Assembly (NCBI GenBank): GCA_022457065.1
Contig: JAJGBQ010000001.1
Span: 5,952,001 to 6,016,000 of the forward strand
Direction: 5' to 3'
From: Curvularia sp. ZM96
Lineage: Eukaryota; Ascomycota; Dothideomycetes; Pleosporales; Pleosporaceae
Length of the DNA: 64,000 bases
The notes beneath the pieces are model-generated. The model was not told where the DNA came from. It did no database searches and worked only from the letters and a program-made list of their open reading frames with translations. Shown here piece by piece: positions 44,270 through 56,000 of the stretch; the first letter of the stretch is position 1, and every line of letters starts with the position of its first letter. The position numbers and the translations under genes are program-made.

Positions 44270-44743
44270 GTTCTAGGCGACTAACTCTGTTAGCTCTGGG
44301 CGCAGCCTAGATAGTCCCCTTTAGAAGCTCGATTCTGATAGTAGATTGATTTTCATTGCGTTACTACCCGTCTTGAAGACTCACGCTAGATCATCTCGTA
44401 ATGTGCGACGTGCCTTAATGGACATTAGTTTAGACTATAGCTAAAACAGCAAATAAATAACTACTCCTGTTTTCCTTCGTGATCTTACATCAAGCACGTG
44501 TCCCTAAGCAAGTAAAGACTTTCCTACAGTACTCTAATAGGTTTCTGTTAGTATTAACTAGGTGGTAACCTCTTCGATAGACACATCATATATGTAAAAC
44601 CTAGAAGATTATTAGTAGGAGAACTACAAGTCACTTCAATGCTCAACACCAGAGATGATGTAGCTGGTTAGAACGTATTTAAGACCATTTGCTCGATCTG
44701 GTTATTTGGGGTTCGAGGAGCTACAAGCTGGACTAATGTGTGT
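44270..44743. other. Intergenic, AT-rich, no gene seen
   Basis: 3' flank of the peptidase-like gene and of the decayed gene that follows on the other strand. Confidence 0.45.
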
Positions 44744-46357
44744 TTATTTCACACTTTCGTTAAAAATGCTGAAGAAGATGATGGGCACGACTGATTTGGC
44801 GTATTGGTTCTTGCTGCGCATGACTTGGATCTGCCATTCAGGTAGACTCACGTACAGGGCGAGGCAGGGATCAAGAAATTGTAAAGATCTGTGGATCTCT
44901 GGCATGATATGCGGAATGCCTGTATCATTCCACAGCGACTCTTCGCGGAATCGTGCCAAGGCGATAAGGTCCCTTGTGATGTTGCCTGTGTCATCCTGCT
45001 CCTTGAGTTGAAACTTCTTGAGCTCTTTGATGAGCGATTCTTTAAGATTGTGGATAATATTGGACGGAAACTCCGTGCTGTTCAGCCTTTTGAACATGGG
45101 TCTTCGAGAGTTCGCTGGGGACCTTAATCAAATAGGTGGCGGCAAATCAGTTGCTTCCTGGAAACTATTCACACTGTTAGCGATCTTGAGAACGATCCGA
45201 CGGCCAGGAGATATCTCAGGGCTTTCGGCCTTTCGTGATGATGTCAACTGGCGCTCTTGAGCTTTGCCCCTATTGTTGGGCAGTTTTGGCGGAACCGTAG
45301 AAAATATTGGAGTCAGCTCACTATCCACGTCAAAGATACGAATATCGGTTGAAAATTGAACGTTTTGCGTTGTGGAAAGCAATGGTGGAGGTATATTCTC
45401 CTAGAGGTGGTTTTCCATAGCATTGATCGATTCGATGCTCCTTTCCTCCCGCGTGGATGTTTTCGCCGACCTCAAAGGGGTAATTGTACTATCCGATGCA
45501 TGCTTCCTCTTGTGAGAGTTCAGCGACTGCTACAACAAGTCGATCTTGGCTCGTATATCTTCGAAAAGGTCGACATCCTTCGCTGGCTGTCGGCCGCGTT
45601 CCAAACTTGACTGGGCCGAGTCTTTGATCTTGAAAGTTGCATAATGTGATCGATATGGTCCCGATATGTCGTATTATCACCGAATGCTGACTACGTCAGT
45701 AGTTATTATGGACGTAGAGGAATGGGTACTAACACTCCACTAGTGTGGTGGTGAGTGCGGTAATGGAGGTCTTCGTTAATTTCATATCTATGCCGTGATC
45801 CTCCAGACTTCCTCTGTTCTTGATACCCGTATCCCAAATCAAAAGGCGCCTGAATTCTCGCTCTAAAAGTCGCTTTTGCTGAAGCCATGCATTGTAGTAG
45901 AAATCTGTTGGCGTTGCTGGAGAAGAGGCATAGATCTGGTTAGCGTCCCACTTTTCCGTGAGGGTTAATACTGTTTTCGCCGTGGGACTTGAGGAAATGC
46001 GATGCTACCAACACATATCTAGAAGTACGAGCTAGATGAGTGAAATGGGCTCGTGTCTTGTCTCAGAATGGGCTGAACTAGATTTAGAACTTCTTCACCA
46101 AGCTCTAGATTTGTATCGGACAGCAGCGTTGATTGGGGGATAGACTCGCTTGGACTCGCTGAGCGGGAGTGCGACACACTGAAGGTGCGGTGCTGTATAG
46201 ATTTGCGCCGAGCTAAGCGTCGATTAGGGGCTGAAAGAGATTGCTGCGTCACATTCAAATGCCTTGAAGGAGAGCTGTTCCTAGTAGCATTCTGTGTATG
46301 GGATGGTGGTGGCGAAAATCGTTCTTCAGGCGATACGATAGCCATTCTTTCATTCAA
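44744..46357 (-). pseudogene. Decayed multi-exon gene of unknown family
   Basis: Coding-like segments run on the complement from 46357 to 44744. The N-terminal part is Ser/Arg-rich (LARRKSIQHRTFSVSHSRSA). A well-formed helical stretch follows (EKWDANQIYAS, YYNAWLQQKRLLEREFRRLL). A likely intron lies at about 45689-45735 (GTTAGT donor). The next segment carries a frame change near 45620 and then reads through TAG at 45530-45532, TAG at 45401-45403 and TGA at 45128-45130, all in one frame. The last segment (FPSNIIHNLKESLIKELKKF) is again helical. Both TAG codons fit CAG-to-TAG transitions. The N-terminal helical part loosely recalls regulatory domains of fungal STAND or HET-s-like proteins, but I cannot name the family. 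Confidence 0.5.
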
Positions 46358-46646
46358 TGGCTGAAACTCAAGGCTTGCGGGAGAAGTACGAGACTTCTGG
46401 ATCGTCTTTCAGATTGTGGTGATTCCACCATTGTAGTAGGTTCTATCGTAATTATTAGGAGATTATGGGTGATTATCGCTAAGTTTGATAAGGGGAATTG
46501 AATCTCTTGCTGACTAGCAAAAGTGATGTAGAGTTCAGATGGTCAGGAGAGCTGGATCTGTGACGCTGCATTCAGCCGACAGCGAAAATTAGGCTGCGTG
46601 TTCGGGTGGCCAGCACGCAGCCACGTTTGCAGGTGCGTATAGTAAA

Positions 46647-46895
46647 CTAAGTACCAGGTCTAACGCGCAGGCACGCCCCGTCCCTGGGGTCAAACAGACA
46701 AGCCTTTCCGCACGATGTGCAGGTTGTGCCTGGCAGCGGCCGGTCACAGCGAAGTTTACGGATTCTGCAGAAATCACAAGAGGTATACCCGCGCCGCCCC
46801 ACTCGTTGTCGCGTGTTAATGCAAGGATCTTGAGTTTCTGCAGTGTTCACTCTAAAATGTCGCGGGGACTGGTAGCGGAGTGGAGCTGCCCTCAC
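46647..46895 (-). pseudogene. Zinc-cluster fragment (Zn2Cys6-like, shortened)
   Basis: A frame of 82 residues contains GYTSCDFCRIRKLRCDRPLP followed by CTSCGKACLFDP. The first four Cys have normal Zn2Cys6 spacing (C-x2-C-x6-C-x8-C), and the fifth follows after two residues. The last gap is only three residues (CGKAC) where six to nine are normal. The frame stops soon afterwards and no regulator body is found downstream. It is either a truncated factor or a very small DNA-binding gene. Confidence 0.4.
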
Positions 46896-47064
46896 ATTTT
46901 TACATCTCCTTGTCTACCTCCATGCTCCAAAAGCTAAAGGCGCTCTTGGTAGATGATGTATCTTGGTCTGATCACACATTCAATCATAAATTTCAACCTT
47001 GCTTTGCCAACCCCTTAGCAATATGTCGGACATGACAGCTACAGAACACGACAGCGAGAAGCCT

Positions 47065-47290
47065 CTAGCCAACAACGACTGTGAACTTGAGGAGCACTGG
47101 AAGCGTATATGTGCCTGCACCAATTTGGACGGCGATTGTTTCCTTAACCATTCCAGCAATCAGATTACGAACATTTTGCTGCGCTTTAGCGAGTGTTTTG
47201 GAAGGAGCAGCTGCTATTCCGGCATTACTATCCGAGCCAGTCGGTAAGGCATACAAGTCCACTGCGCGCGCAGCGTAGGCGCAAACGGCG
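47065..47290 (-). pseudogene. Fragment of a right-handed beta-helix (pectate-lyase-fold) protein
   Basis: The frame reads VDLYALPTGSDSNAGIAAAP, then KTLAKAQQNVRNLI and VQIGAGTYTLPVLLKFT. This is the usual N-terminal segment of large parallel beta-helix proteins (a DxYVxPxGxDxxxGT-like start, then P-x-x-T-L-x-x-A and G-x-Y). It runs into a stop about 15 codons later and the rest of the helix is missing. The fragment lies 570 bp upstream of a feruloyl esterase gene, in opposite direction. Confidence 0.55.
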
Positions 47291-47857
47291 GCGCAGAATT
47301 GGTCAGACCCTGGCCACTGAAACTGGATATATGCCTGGGCCATTTTCCTGATTGTTCCCGGTTTCATACATTGCACGAGCAGAATTTGTATCTTCTTCAT
47401 TGGTATACCGGTAGTAGTACGAATCCTTCGAGATTGCAATAATCAAAATTGCGGGGAAGACCAGAGCAGAGCCAATGCCAAAAAGGGTTTACTTCTATAC
47501 AAAGATAGCTAGTACACGTGCATTGGAGGATGATGAAACAACGCGCATGGCGGAGAATTTCGTTACTGCGGAGTAGGAGGCCCGGGCTTGCCCCAAAACG
47601 AGGCTGATTGGTGGTAGACGCTTGTTTTCTGAATATCGTGCGCAATGCTTTGAGCTCAAAAGCTACCCTTTCATATTGCACAGATTCAAGAATGGTGGAA
47701 GATTTTCAGACCGTGCTTTACTGTTACTCCTGATCGTCTGGGCGAGAGTGATTAGGGCAACAGGTGATGCGATTCTGGATCCACAAGTAGTGGGTGTATA
47801 TAATAGGAAGTCATCTCTTGCAAGAAGATGTAGTGTTAACTTTCTCAACAAATCGAA
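47291..47857. other. Intergenic, promoter side of the feruloyl esterase
   Basis: No further gene seen. A TATA-like element (GTGTATATAATAGG) lies at 47796-47809, about 50 bp before the start codon. Confidence 0.45.
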
Positions 47858-48846
47858 ATGCTCTATCTTACATCTCTCGCTGGGGCCTTGCTCCTGGGTG
47901 CAGCCTCGGTGTTGGGCGCACCAGGATACTACCAAGATTGTAAGTCTCACTATCAGACAACCGATATGAAAGGATGCAACGCTCATACAACGAAGCGGTC
48001 GTCTCTGAGTTGCCAACTACCAGCTTTGACACTGCACATGGCCTTGTCAAGCGCGCAAACTCAGCTGGGTGCGGAAAGACGCCCACGCTGACGTCGGGCG
48101 TGAAGAGTATCAACGTCAATGGCAAAAATCGTCAATACACCATTCGTGTACCTTCTGGATACGACAAGAACAAGCCTTACAAGTTGATTTTCGCTTTTCA
48201 TTGGGTTGGCGGCACCATGGGCGACGTCTCCAGCGGCGGATCTGACGGTGCTCAATGGGCATATTATGGCATGCAGAAAAAGTCTAACGAGGGCGCTATC
48301 CTCGTTGCGCCACAGGGCCTTAATAACGGTTGGCCAAACAGCGGTGGGGAGGATATTGCATTTGTTGATGCAATGAGGAACTCAATCGAGGCAAACCTTT
48401 GCGTTGACACGACGAAGAGATTCGCGACGGGCTTTTCATACGGCGGATCGATGTCTTTTTCTATCGCATGTTCCCGTGCTAAAGACTTTCGCGCAGTTGC
48501 CGTTATCTCTGGAGGGCAGCTAAGCGGATGTGCTGGCGGAAATGACCCTATCGCGTACCTTGGGATTCATGGCATCAGCGACGGAACACTCAACATTGCT
48601 GGCGGCCGGGGGTTGCGTGATAGGTTCGTTAAGAACAATGGTTGCACAAGCCAGAGCCCTAGGGAGCCCGCGCGTGGTAGCAAGACACACGTAACAACGA
48701 AATACTCCGGCTGCAAGTCTGGGTATCCAGTTACATGGCTTGCGTTTGATGGTGGACATGCGCCTGCACCTGTGGATGGTGGAAATGACAGTGGCGCTCG
48801 CAGCTACGTTCCAGATGAGATTTGGGGATTCTTCAATCAGTTCTAG
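47858..48846 (+). CDS. Secreted feruloyl esterase-like CE1 enzyme
   Basis: Two exons, 47858-47939 and 47996-48846, total 310 residues. The signal peptide is MLYLTSLAGALLLGAASVLG. The catalytic domain starts after a Lys-Arg site (GLVKRANSAGCGK), which suggests a Kex2-type propeptide cleavage. The oxyanion loop FAFHWVGGT, the nucleophile elbow GFSYGGS (Ser near 174), GISDGTL with the Asp and FDGGHAPAP with the His form a complete triad. This pattern and the Cys pairs fit type C/D feruloyl esterases of family CE1, which release ferulic acid from plant cell-wall arabinoxylan. No carbohydrate-binding module is attached. An extracellular plant-polymer role is likely. The nearby beta-helix fragment may be an old partner, but that is speculation. 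Confidence 0.88.
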
Positions 48847-49064
48847 ATATCTAATCATCTGAATAAATGTCAGAACTTGACCCGATGCCTTTCTATCCTA
48901 TATATTTACTGCCACGGCATATTCCACACTGAAAACTTATCATATCACTCGGCCACGTATAGCTAGTAGAGCAACGACCAAGCCAGATGAAGGCTGGCAC
49001 AATACTGCAATGATAGAGCTATACTCTACTTAAATGACTTTCTTAGAAATACAGAGTAGTTATT

Positions 49065-49881
49065 CTAGTTCTGATTCTTACTTTGGCCAACCTTGACAGC
49101 ATACTCCAGACCCTCCACAACCTCCTGGGGCTGGCTGAGGAAAGGCGAATGCGACCCGACTGACTTAAAAGTTGGCGCATCCGCACCTAGCATCTGTGCC
49201 ATCTGCTGTTGTATAGGTAGTGGAAGCGCTTTGTCGGCCTCACAGAAGAAGTACATGGACGGAATCTCATGCCATGGCTCATAAGTGACTTCGTCCGTGA
49301 AGACACGCGCTGATTGGTGTTTTAGTTTTCCAATGGCAGTCTTCTGTGCCTCGTCGTTGAGGTCGTGATAGAAGACTATCTCGGGCGTAGTGGCGTGACC
49401 GTAATCGCCCTAGACCTGTTTTTCAGCCCTGCTATGCGGGAGGCAAGGAGACTTATCTGGCGTATGTACGAACATCGAATTGCATCCAAGGTAAGAACTG
49501 CCCGCCAAGCATGGACTTGAGAGTTGCTCCTTTTGGGGCGACGAAAGCGGCGAGGTAAACAAAGATGATAACGCCACCTTTTTTACCCACTGCCTGCCGC
49601 TGTTTGCAGCCAAGGCCCTCGAGAGCATTTTGTCCGACCAAACCCCCGTATGAGTGGACGATTAGGACGATTTCTTTGCCATCATCAGCAAGCCTTTCCA
49701 AGGTCGAGCGCAGCGCCGCGGTGTCATCTGCAAGGCCTTTGTTAGGAGGCTCCGCTCCTACAGAGGGGTACTCCACAGCCTCGGTTTCCCATCCGCGCTG
49801 GTGTAGTTGTTCGCGGACGATGTCGAAGCAGTCCGGTGTGTGCCAGGCACCAGGGGCGAACACGATGGCAGGCTTAGACAT
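49065..49881 (-). CDS. Alpha/beta hydrolase (AB hydrolase 6 type)
   Basis: Two exons on the complement, 49474-49881 and 49065-49409, total 250 residues. The start MSKPAIVFAPGAWHTPDCFD is typical of this small cytosolic family. The nucleophile motif is HSYGG (Ser77), the oxyanion stretch is APGAWH, and the C-terminal SHSPFLSQP provides the catalytic His. The intron (49410-49473) begins GTTCGT, a weak donor, but only this splice joins PWMQFD to GDYGHATTPE with a clean frame; RNA evidence would settle it. Members hydrolyse esters or act as salicylate or lactone esterases. The substrate cannot be inferred from the neighbours. Confidence 0.8.
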
Positions 49882-50674
49882 GTTGATGGTGGTGTCAGTT
49901 TGAAACTGAAGGATAACACGACGAAAATTCGAGAGCAGGCAGTAAGGCCGCAGTCGTACACAGACCAGAGTACAATATTTTATCAACTGCTGCAAGATAC
50001 CGCTTCGCGCACGATTATTGGACTTATGGTGGGATACCAAGCGACGTTTCCGCATGCAGAATCTTGGAAGTTGAAAGTAGATAGAAGAGCCGAAAAAGCG
50101 AAGCACAGACAGACCCTTAGCTCGTATTCAAGGTTATGAAACCCATATCAAGGCGCTTCTTCCGGCCTTAATGTAATTTTTACTGTCAAAGTCAAGCCAC
50201 ATAGAAGATTATAATAAAAAAGAAAAGAAAAAAGAAATGCAAGCGTGCTTGGATAAGATAATCATTGCCTGCTATGTACATGCGTGCATGTTTAGACGCG
50301 AAGATCACCCGACACCTGAGGACAGGGCATTCGTAATGGCAAAAAGCATTGTTGTGGTTGGATGCCAATGACTGCATGAGGGGTAGAATTTTGCAGGATA
50401 TGGGCCAGTAACTGCAAGAATTGCCGATAGGCTGGCCTGATGTTGTGATATTGGGTTTCGGGAGAGTCTTCCACGCGTAACGCCCCACTATAATCGGTTA
50501 CACCTTGCAGTAGTTCCTTTTCAACACACAAGAAGCTCCTGCCAATGAGCATGGTCTGTTGGTTGCCAACTTGGTATTTGACGGTCTCACCTTCAAATAT
50601 GTAGTGAGGTCGTCTGACGCATTTCCCGCTTATAACACGCTATACTTCAAGTTCAAAATCGAATTAGCGAAGAA
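49882..50674. other. Intergenic between divergent genes
   Basis: No supported gene. A purine/T-rich tract (AATAAAAAAGAAAAGAAAAAAG) is at about 50212-50233. Confidence 0.45.
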
Positions 50675-51953
50675 ATGTCAGATCCAGGCCCTGGGCTACG
50701 AAACACGACTACCGCGCTTTTAGTTCTTGCATTTCTCTTTGTAGCGCTACGCTTCGCCGCTCGCTCGAAGCGTGGCCTAACCTATGGGGCAGATGACTGG
50801 ATGATTGTGGTCTCACTAGTATGTACCTATGCGTCTCCGATCTCTGCGTTAGACAGCTCCTCTTTGGCTTACCTAGAATATAGTTTGTTTGCTTCATTGC
50901 AGGAGGACTCAACTATGCCAGTAAGTCCACACTTGTCAAAATGCATTTGATTATCTAACATTTCCAGTGATCCACTGGGGATTGGGAAAGCATGCTGTCA
51001 CTCTGCCTCCCGACAACGTCACCATGGTGCTGAAGGTGAGTGTCTCACGTCTATGAAATGGCGCAGGGTAGAATTCCACTAACCTGAATCACCACAGCTC
51101 CTCGTTGCTTTTGAGTGTGTCTACTGCACTGGCGTGGGGCTGGTCAAGCTCTCACTACTCCTGATGTACATGCGTATCTTCCCGACGCAGAATTTTCGAA
51201 TCGGCGCATACATTCTAGGATTCATAACGATTGGTTGGGTCATCGCTATCAATTTCGTCAGCATCTTCCAGTGCAATCCAATCAAGAAAGCCTGGTTGGG
51301 CCCCGCAGTTGAAGGTACCTGCATCGACCTCAAGGCCTCATTTATCGGCAATGCCGTACCCAATATCTTGACAGACATCGCTATACTGTGTATGCCTGTT
51401 ACTCAAGTGTTGAAGCTTCAAGTATCGAATGCTCAACGCGCATCTCTGATCTTTATGTTTCTACTTGGAGGATTGTCAGTGCCCTTCCATCTTAACCTGG
51501 CTGCTTTTGTTACTAACTGCAATTCACAGTGTGCTTTGCGCAAGTTCTTACCGTTTTGCAACGATCATGGAATTTGATATAGCTGACACAACGGGGACAC
51601 TGGCAACAGCGTGCACATGGTGCGTTGTGGAGGTCGCATCCGGCATCATAAGCGCATGTCTGCCCACATTGCGTCCGCTCATGCTACTCGTTTCATCCCA
51701 ATTTGGCAGCACTCTGAACCGGTCTAAAAAGGATTCGGCAAATGAAAGGCGGTCGACCAACACAGAGCTCATTACCATTGGTGGCACAGGGAGCAAACGC
51801 AACCAGGATTTCAAGCGCCTCAAAGATGACTATGAGATTCACGGCGATTTCATTACTACACATACGCATGGAGCCCACGATGACACGTCATCAAGTAGTG
51901 ATGAAAGACCTCTAGCTGGTGCAATATACCAACAAGAAGTCAAGTCTTCCTAA
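50675..51953 (+). CDS. Pth11-like rhodopsin-domain receptor without CFEM
   Basis: Five exons: 50675-50818, 50884-50920, 50968-51035, 51098-51474 and 51530-51953, total 349 residues. Introns are 47-65 bp; the very small exon 2 (37 bp) keeps the frame only with the TATAG acceptor at 50881-50883. The start MSDPGPGLRNTTTALLVLAF leads into the first membrane span. RLTYGADDWMIVV-like residues follow, then GGLNYAMIHWGLGKH, KLSLLLMYMRIFP, IFQCNPIKKAWLGPAVEGTC, LGGFVLCASSYRF and a last span ending in ISACLPTLRPLML. These are the class marks of Pth11-like receptors. The N-terminus is too short for a CFEM domain. The tail is Ser/Thr- and Asp-rich and could be phosphorylated. It is the second such receptor in the window. 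Confidence 0.83.
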
Positions 51954-52039
51954 CAATCCCTCTTTCGTTGTTTATTATATCTTTCAGTCAAGATATGTAA
52001 ATGTAGAGATTCTGTAACAACATTTTTCACAAACACTTG

Positions 52040-52610
52040 ATTGTTCTATAAGGTGTAGATGGTCTCAAGATTCTAGTCACTCCTGGACCATTCGTAGAGG
52101 TTCCTTCGGCTACAAGCTTCGCCTTCTCAGCATCTCAGCGGTAAAGTGGAAACCAGAATGCACTATACAGGAAGCCGACGGCAACCGTCAATCTAGCAGA
52201 TATCGCGTTTCATTGTATATATATCGTGGCCCCTGCTGACTTGGGTGCATCTGCGACGAGTCTACGTTGGATATGTTTGCCAAAGAGTATGCAAATAGCA
52301 TGCCAAATGCGCATTTTGAGTCTGGTGCGAGGTTGGCAGAGATCCAGGTGACAGCAAGCGTGGAGATAAAATAGACTCCTATTGCTGTTGAATCTCAAGC
52401 CACCATGGAAGGGCGGAAATTACTTACCGAGTATTGTCACAAACATCCAGCACGTCCTGCACCAGGATTTGGTGTTCCAACGGTCCATGCTGATCGCATC
52501 TTGAGCGATCGGCATAGACCGAACACCCAGCACTAGTAACCACGGACCAGGTGTCGTCGGAGAAAGTGAGGATAGCGCCCACTAAGACCATAAGATCCTG
52601 CTACTGACAG
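52040..52610 (-). pseudogene. MFS transporter relic (allantoate permease-like C-terminal part)
   Basis: On the complement, from about 52385 downward, GVYFISTLAVTWISANLAPD, KCAFGMLFAYSLANIS and SSQMHPSQQGPRYI follow in one frame. This is the late transmembrane part of Dal5/Tna1-type permeases. After a frame change near 52195 the sequence goes on with LTVAVGFLYSAFWFPLY and an in-frame stop, which is the expected last span. A possible upstream exon lies at about 52432-52610, after a GTAAGT intron. The N-terminal half is missing. Confidence 0.55.
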
Positions 52611-53044
52611 GTGGGCGAGACAGAAGTGTGATCTAAACCTTCCAAATTGCTCCAACTGCGACAGGGCCAATTTTCGTTGCTTGGTTTATCATTTCGGCAA
52701 ATGAATAGAAATAAGATGACACCGGCCATTTGCCATCGCATATGCTCACACCTTATAAAATACCTCGCAACTATATAGCACGCCTAGAGCCGCAATTCCA
52801 GACACTGCAGCAAGAAATTCAAGAATTACGCAAGTGCACTCTCTGAAATTCCATCGAGGGTAGCATCTTAGTCTCATCAATCACACCAATACGTACCGTC
52901 ACGAGCACACCTATCGACGAGCCGGCACTACAGGCGGAAACCTCGGTAATCTTCAAGACCACCATGGCTTCCATGATTTTCTTCATACTAGGCCTGGGAT
53001 ATATTTCTATTATTTCTTACTAGGAATCATTTAACCTAATGAAT
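52611..53044. other. Intergenic, no gene seen
   Basis: Short frames only. It may contain further eroded parts of the MFS relic. Confidence 0.4.
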
Positions 53045-56000
53045 CTAGAGACCAAGGCCCTTACAAGGCCCATCTTTCCACTCATATTCATCCTCAAAAC
53101 ACACATATGGAAACTCCCTAAAAAGAATCTGTTGGGCTACAATGAGGTGAGAAGTGTTAGTGTGGATCGCAAAGCGTAGAAAAAATGTGATCTTGCACAC
53201 AGGAAGGTAGGGGCTATCGTTAGGGAGCGATGTAACTTACTGCAATAAACCAGTCTCGCATCCACGGACAATTCGAGAAACATCGGATACATCCGATCGT
53301 ACTTCTTACTGTAGTATTCGACGTAGTTGTACTTGAAAGTCATAGTGCTACCGTCTCCGCAGTCGAACTTGCTGACGCCACTGCAGTCCTTGTCCCATAG
53401 AAAAGGGCAGTGCCGCGTAGCTCGGCACTTTCTGACGCCATCTTCCTTGACCCAGGCTTCAAGGTCGATGCCGGATGTAACGCCCATATGAGCCTTGATA
53501 TGCGCTTGGAGGCAAGGAACATTCTCAGACTTGGCGCACATGCCTGACGCGCAGAAGCGAATGTAGTCGCATCCACCATTGGCACTCCCGCCACAGCCGT
53601 CCTGTCGAGGGGAGAGGAAGCTCAAATCGCTCATCGTGGCGCTGCTCTGATTCTGCGGGGCGTTCAGGACAGAAACATCAAGCTCCCCTGGTTCGCTATT
53701 ATCCGGCTCTTCTTGCTCATGATTCGGTTGTTTATGCTGGTGAAGGTCTTCTTCAGGCCTCACACTAGGTTCAGATGTCGGAACTGATGGGGCTACCGTG
53801 ACGCTTCCATCTCCGATTGGGGAGGGGACTGAAGTTGCGTCAGCGAAGGCAGCGATGCCATCTGCCTTCGCGCATCTGGGGACGACAGTGGTGCTCAGGC
53901 AGATGGAGTATTCGCCCGAACACTTAGGGGTACCTCTGGCAGAGTATGTAGAGTAGCAAGGCCTGGTTGGAACACAGAGATCCTGAGTCATACAAGCACT
54001 CTTGCCACCGGAGCCATTGCACCTGGTCGTGTGTAGATACGAGCTGCACTCGCTCCCGCTATAAGGTGGCGCGAGTGTAGTGAGAGTGGGCGCGCCTGGG
54101 AGAATCGGTGGTCGAGTAGTAGGCGTGCCCTGTCCTCCGTTGCCATTGCCTCCGTGGGGTGGTTTAGTGCCGCCTAATGGGTTGATGTTCCAGCCCCAAG
54201 TCGTCACAGTCCTTCCGTTGTAGACAGTTGTTCCCTGTGTGTGGCTTACGCCGGCTGGGAGCTGATCGTGCGTGTCCTGCAGCTCGGGGTCATAGGTAGG
54301 TCTGTAACTTTGTGAACATGCTATACGAAGTCGAGTGGTAAAAGAAGTAAGAAACTTACGCCGGGCAGCTTCCACCTGTAGTAGTCGTTACTTTGCCTGT
54401 AGCTGAGCATTCGCTGACGAGTGAGGTGGAATAAGTCGTGCAATCCTTCGTGCGCTGGGCGTCACAAGAGACCCAACGGTCAGTCACGGTTCTCGTGGTG
54501 CATTCCTCTTCCTCATCTGGATCGTTAGGATCGCCACCACCGCCGCCACTGCCTCCTTTACCACCGCTACCGGGTGGACAGACTGGGCCAACACAGTTAA
54601 GATTAGGAGTATTGCAGAAGGGGCCAATGCAGCCGCAGATACCTCTGCAAGGACGCCCACGGCCTCCACCGCTGCAATTGACCTTGCAACGGCTTCCGCA
54701 TTTTTGTCCAGGTTTGCAGGTTGGCTTTGGTGGGCCCCTGACGGCAGTAACAGATGATGGCCTACCCAAAGGAGGGGGAGGAGGAGGGGGAAAAGGGTTA
54801 TTGTCGTCTGAATCAATGGTAGGCCAGGGCCCAGGCGAGTATGTCCAGGTGACGGGTGGCAGTCCTGCTCTGGTTCTGGTGAGGGTGACTGGTGGGAAAT
54901 CGACGCTCGAAGTGAGGCCTACTGTAGTCTGGTTCTTACTATCCTCATTTTCGCCGCTAATCCATATTACGTTCCATACCTCGATTACAGTCGTCGTGAT
55001 GGGTGGCAGCGTGATGACAGTGCTGGTCGTCACGACGGTCGTGTCCCAAGTGTCGAGGAAGGAGATAGTGGCTGGGGGGCGGGATATAGTCGTTGGCTTG
55101 TCGAGAGACCATGGGGGCATGACTAGTGTACACGGCGGGAAACACGACGCGACTGGGGTTGGATCGTCGTAGATCTCGGGTCCAATGTAAACCAATCCAG
55201 AGCCTTTTCCATTGGATGGCGCTTCGAGACAGGCGCCGCTCTAGCAACCCTTACCGCAGTGAGCCTCGGAATCACCACAGTAGCCAAACGACGAACAACA
55301 GCTTCCCTGGGGCCAGAGACCGCAGAACATGCCATTTGCCGAAGCGCCGCAGGATCCATCAGTCGTATCCTGTCCTACCAAACACTTTCCACTCACGCAA
55401 CCAGAGCCGCAGTGCGTCTCGCTGCTGCCGCAGTAGCCGTACCCCGAGCAACAGTCGCCAAACGTGCTGCCCTCACACTTGGAGCCGCCATTTTTAGGAC
55501 CACATCGTCCATCAGTGGAGACAGGGGCGCTGTCACCGTCACCAGTGCCTGAGTTGAAGTCGACGGACCACGCCATTGTGCCTCCGAAGCAGAGGTTGTT
55601 GGCAAATTTTCGTTTCATCTCATGAGTCTCTTCGTCATCGTAGCCAATCCACTAGTCATCCCAGACGAGTTCCTTCATCATAGAGTCAGTGTTGAGGCGC
55701 GGTGTAAGGTTCCTTTCCTTGATAAGCTTCTTGATCTCAAGGAGCGACATGACTCCCTCCTGATGCGTGCACTCTGCAGGCTTGCTGGGCCCTTTGAAGG
55801 GGCATCCGAGCTTGTTACAGCTAGGATCTACAATGAGTTATTAGTTGACGTGCTCTAGCAATTACTGGGGGAGTACAGCTTAGGGTACCTGACAACGTGT
55901 ATCCTCTTCCGTACCAGGCAAGGCCGAAATTGATCTTTGCTGGATCTAGTTTCGCATACCAGAGGGGCAAGGTGTTCTAAGTCACTGCCTGTTAGTTGAA

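Noticed and set aside
49453..50106. Longer N-terminus for the alpha/beta hydrolase
   Set aside because: The extra 75 residues are basic and without pattern; the ATG at 49881 gives the family's usual start.
54438..55172. Open plus-strand frame of 244 residues
   Set aside because: It is antisense to the Thr/Pro/Gly-rich region of the chitinase gene; Gly- and Val-rich runs simply mirror that low-complexity code.
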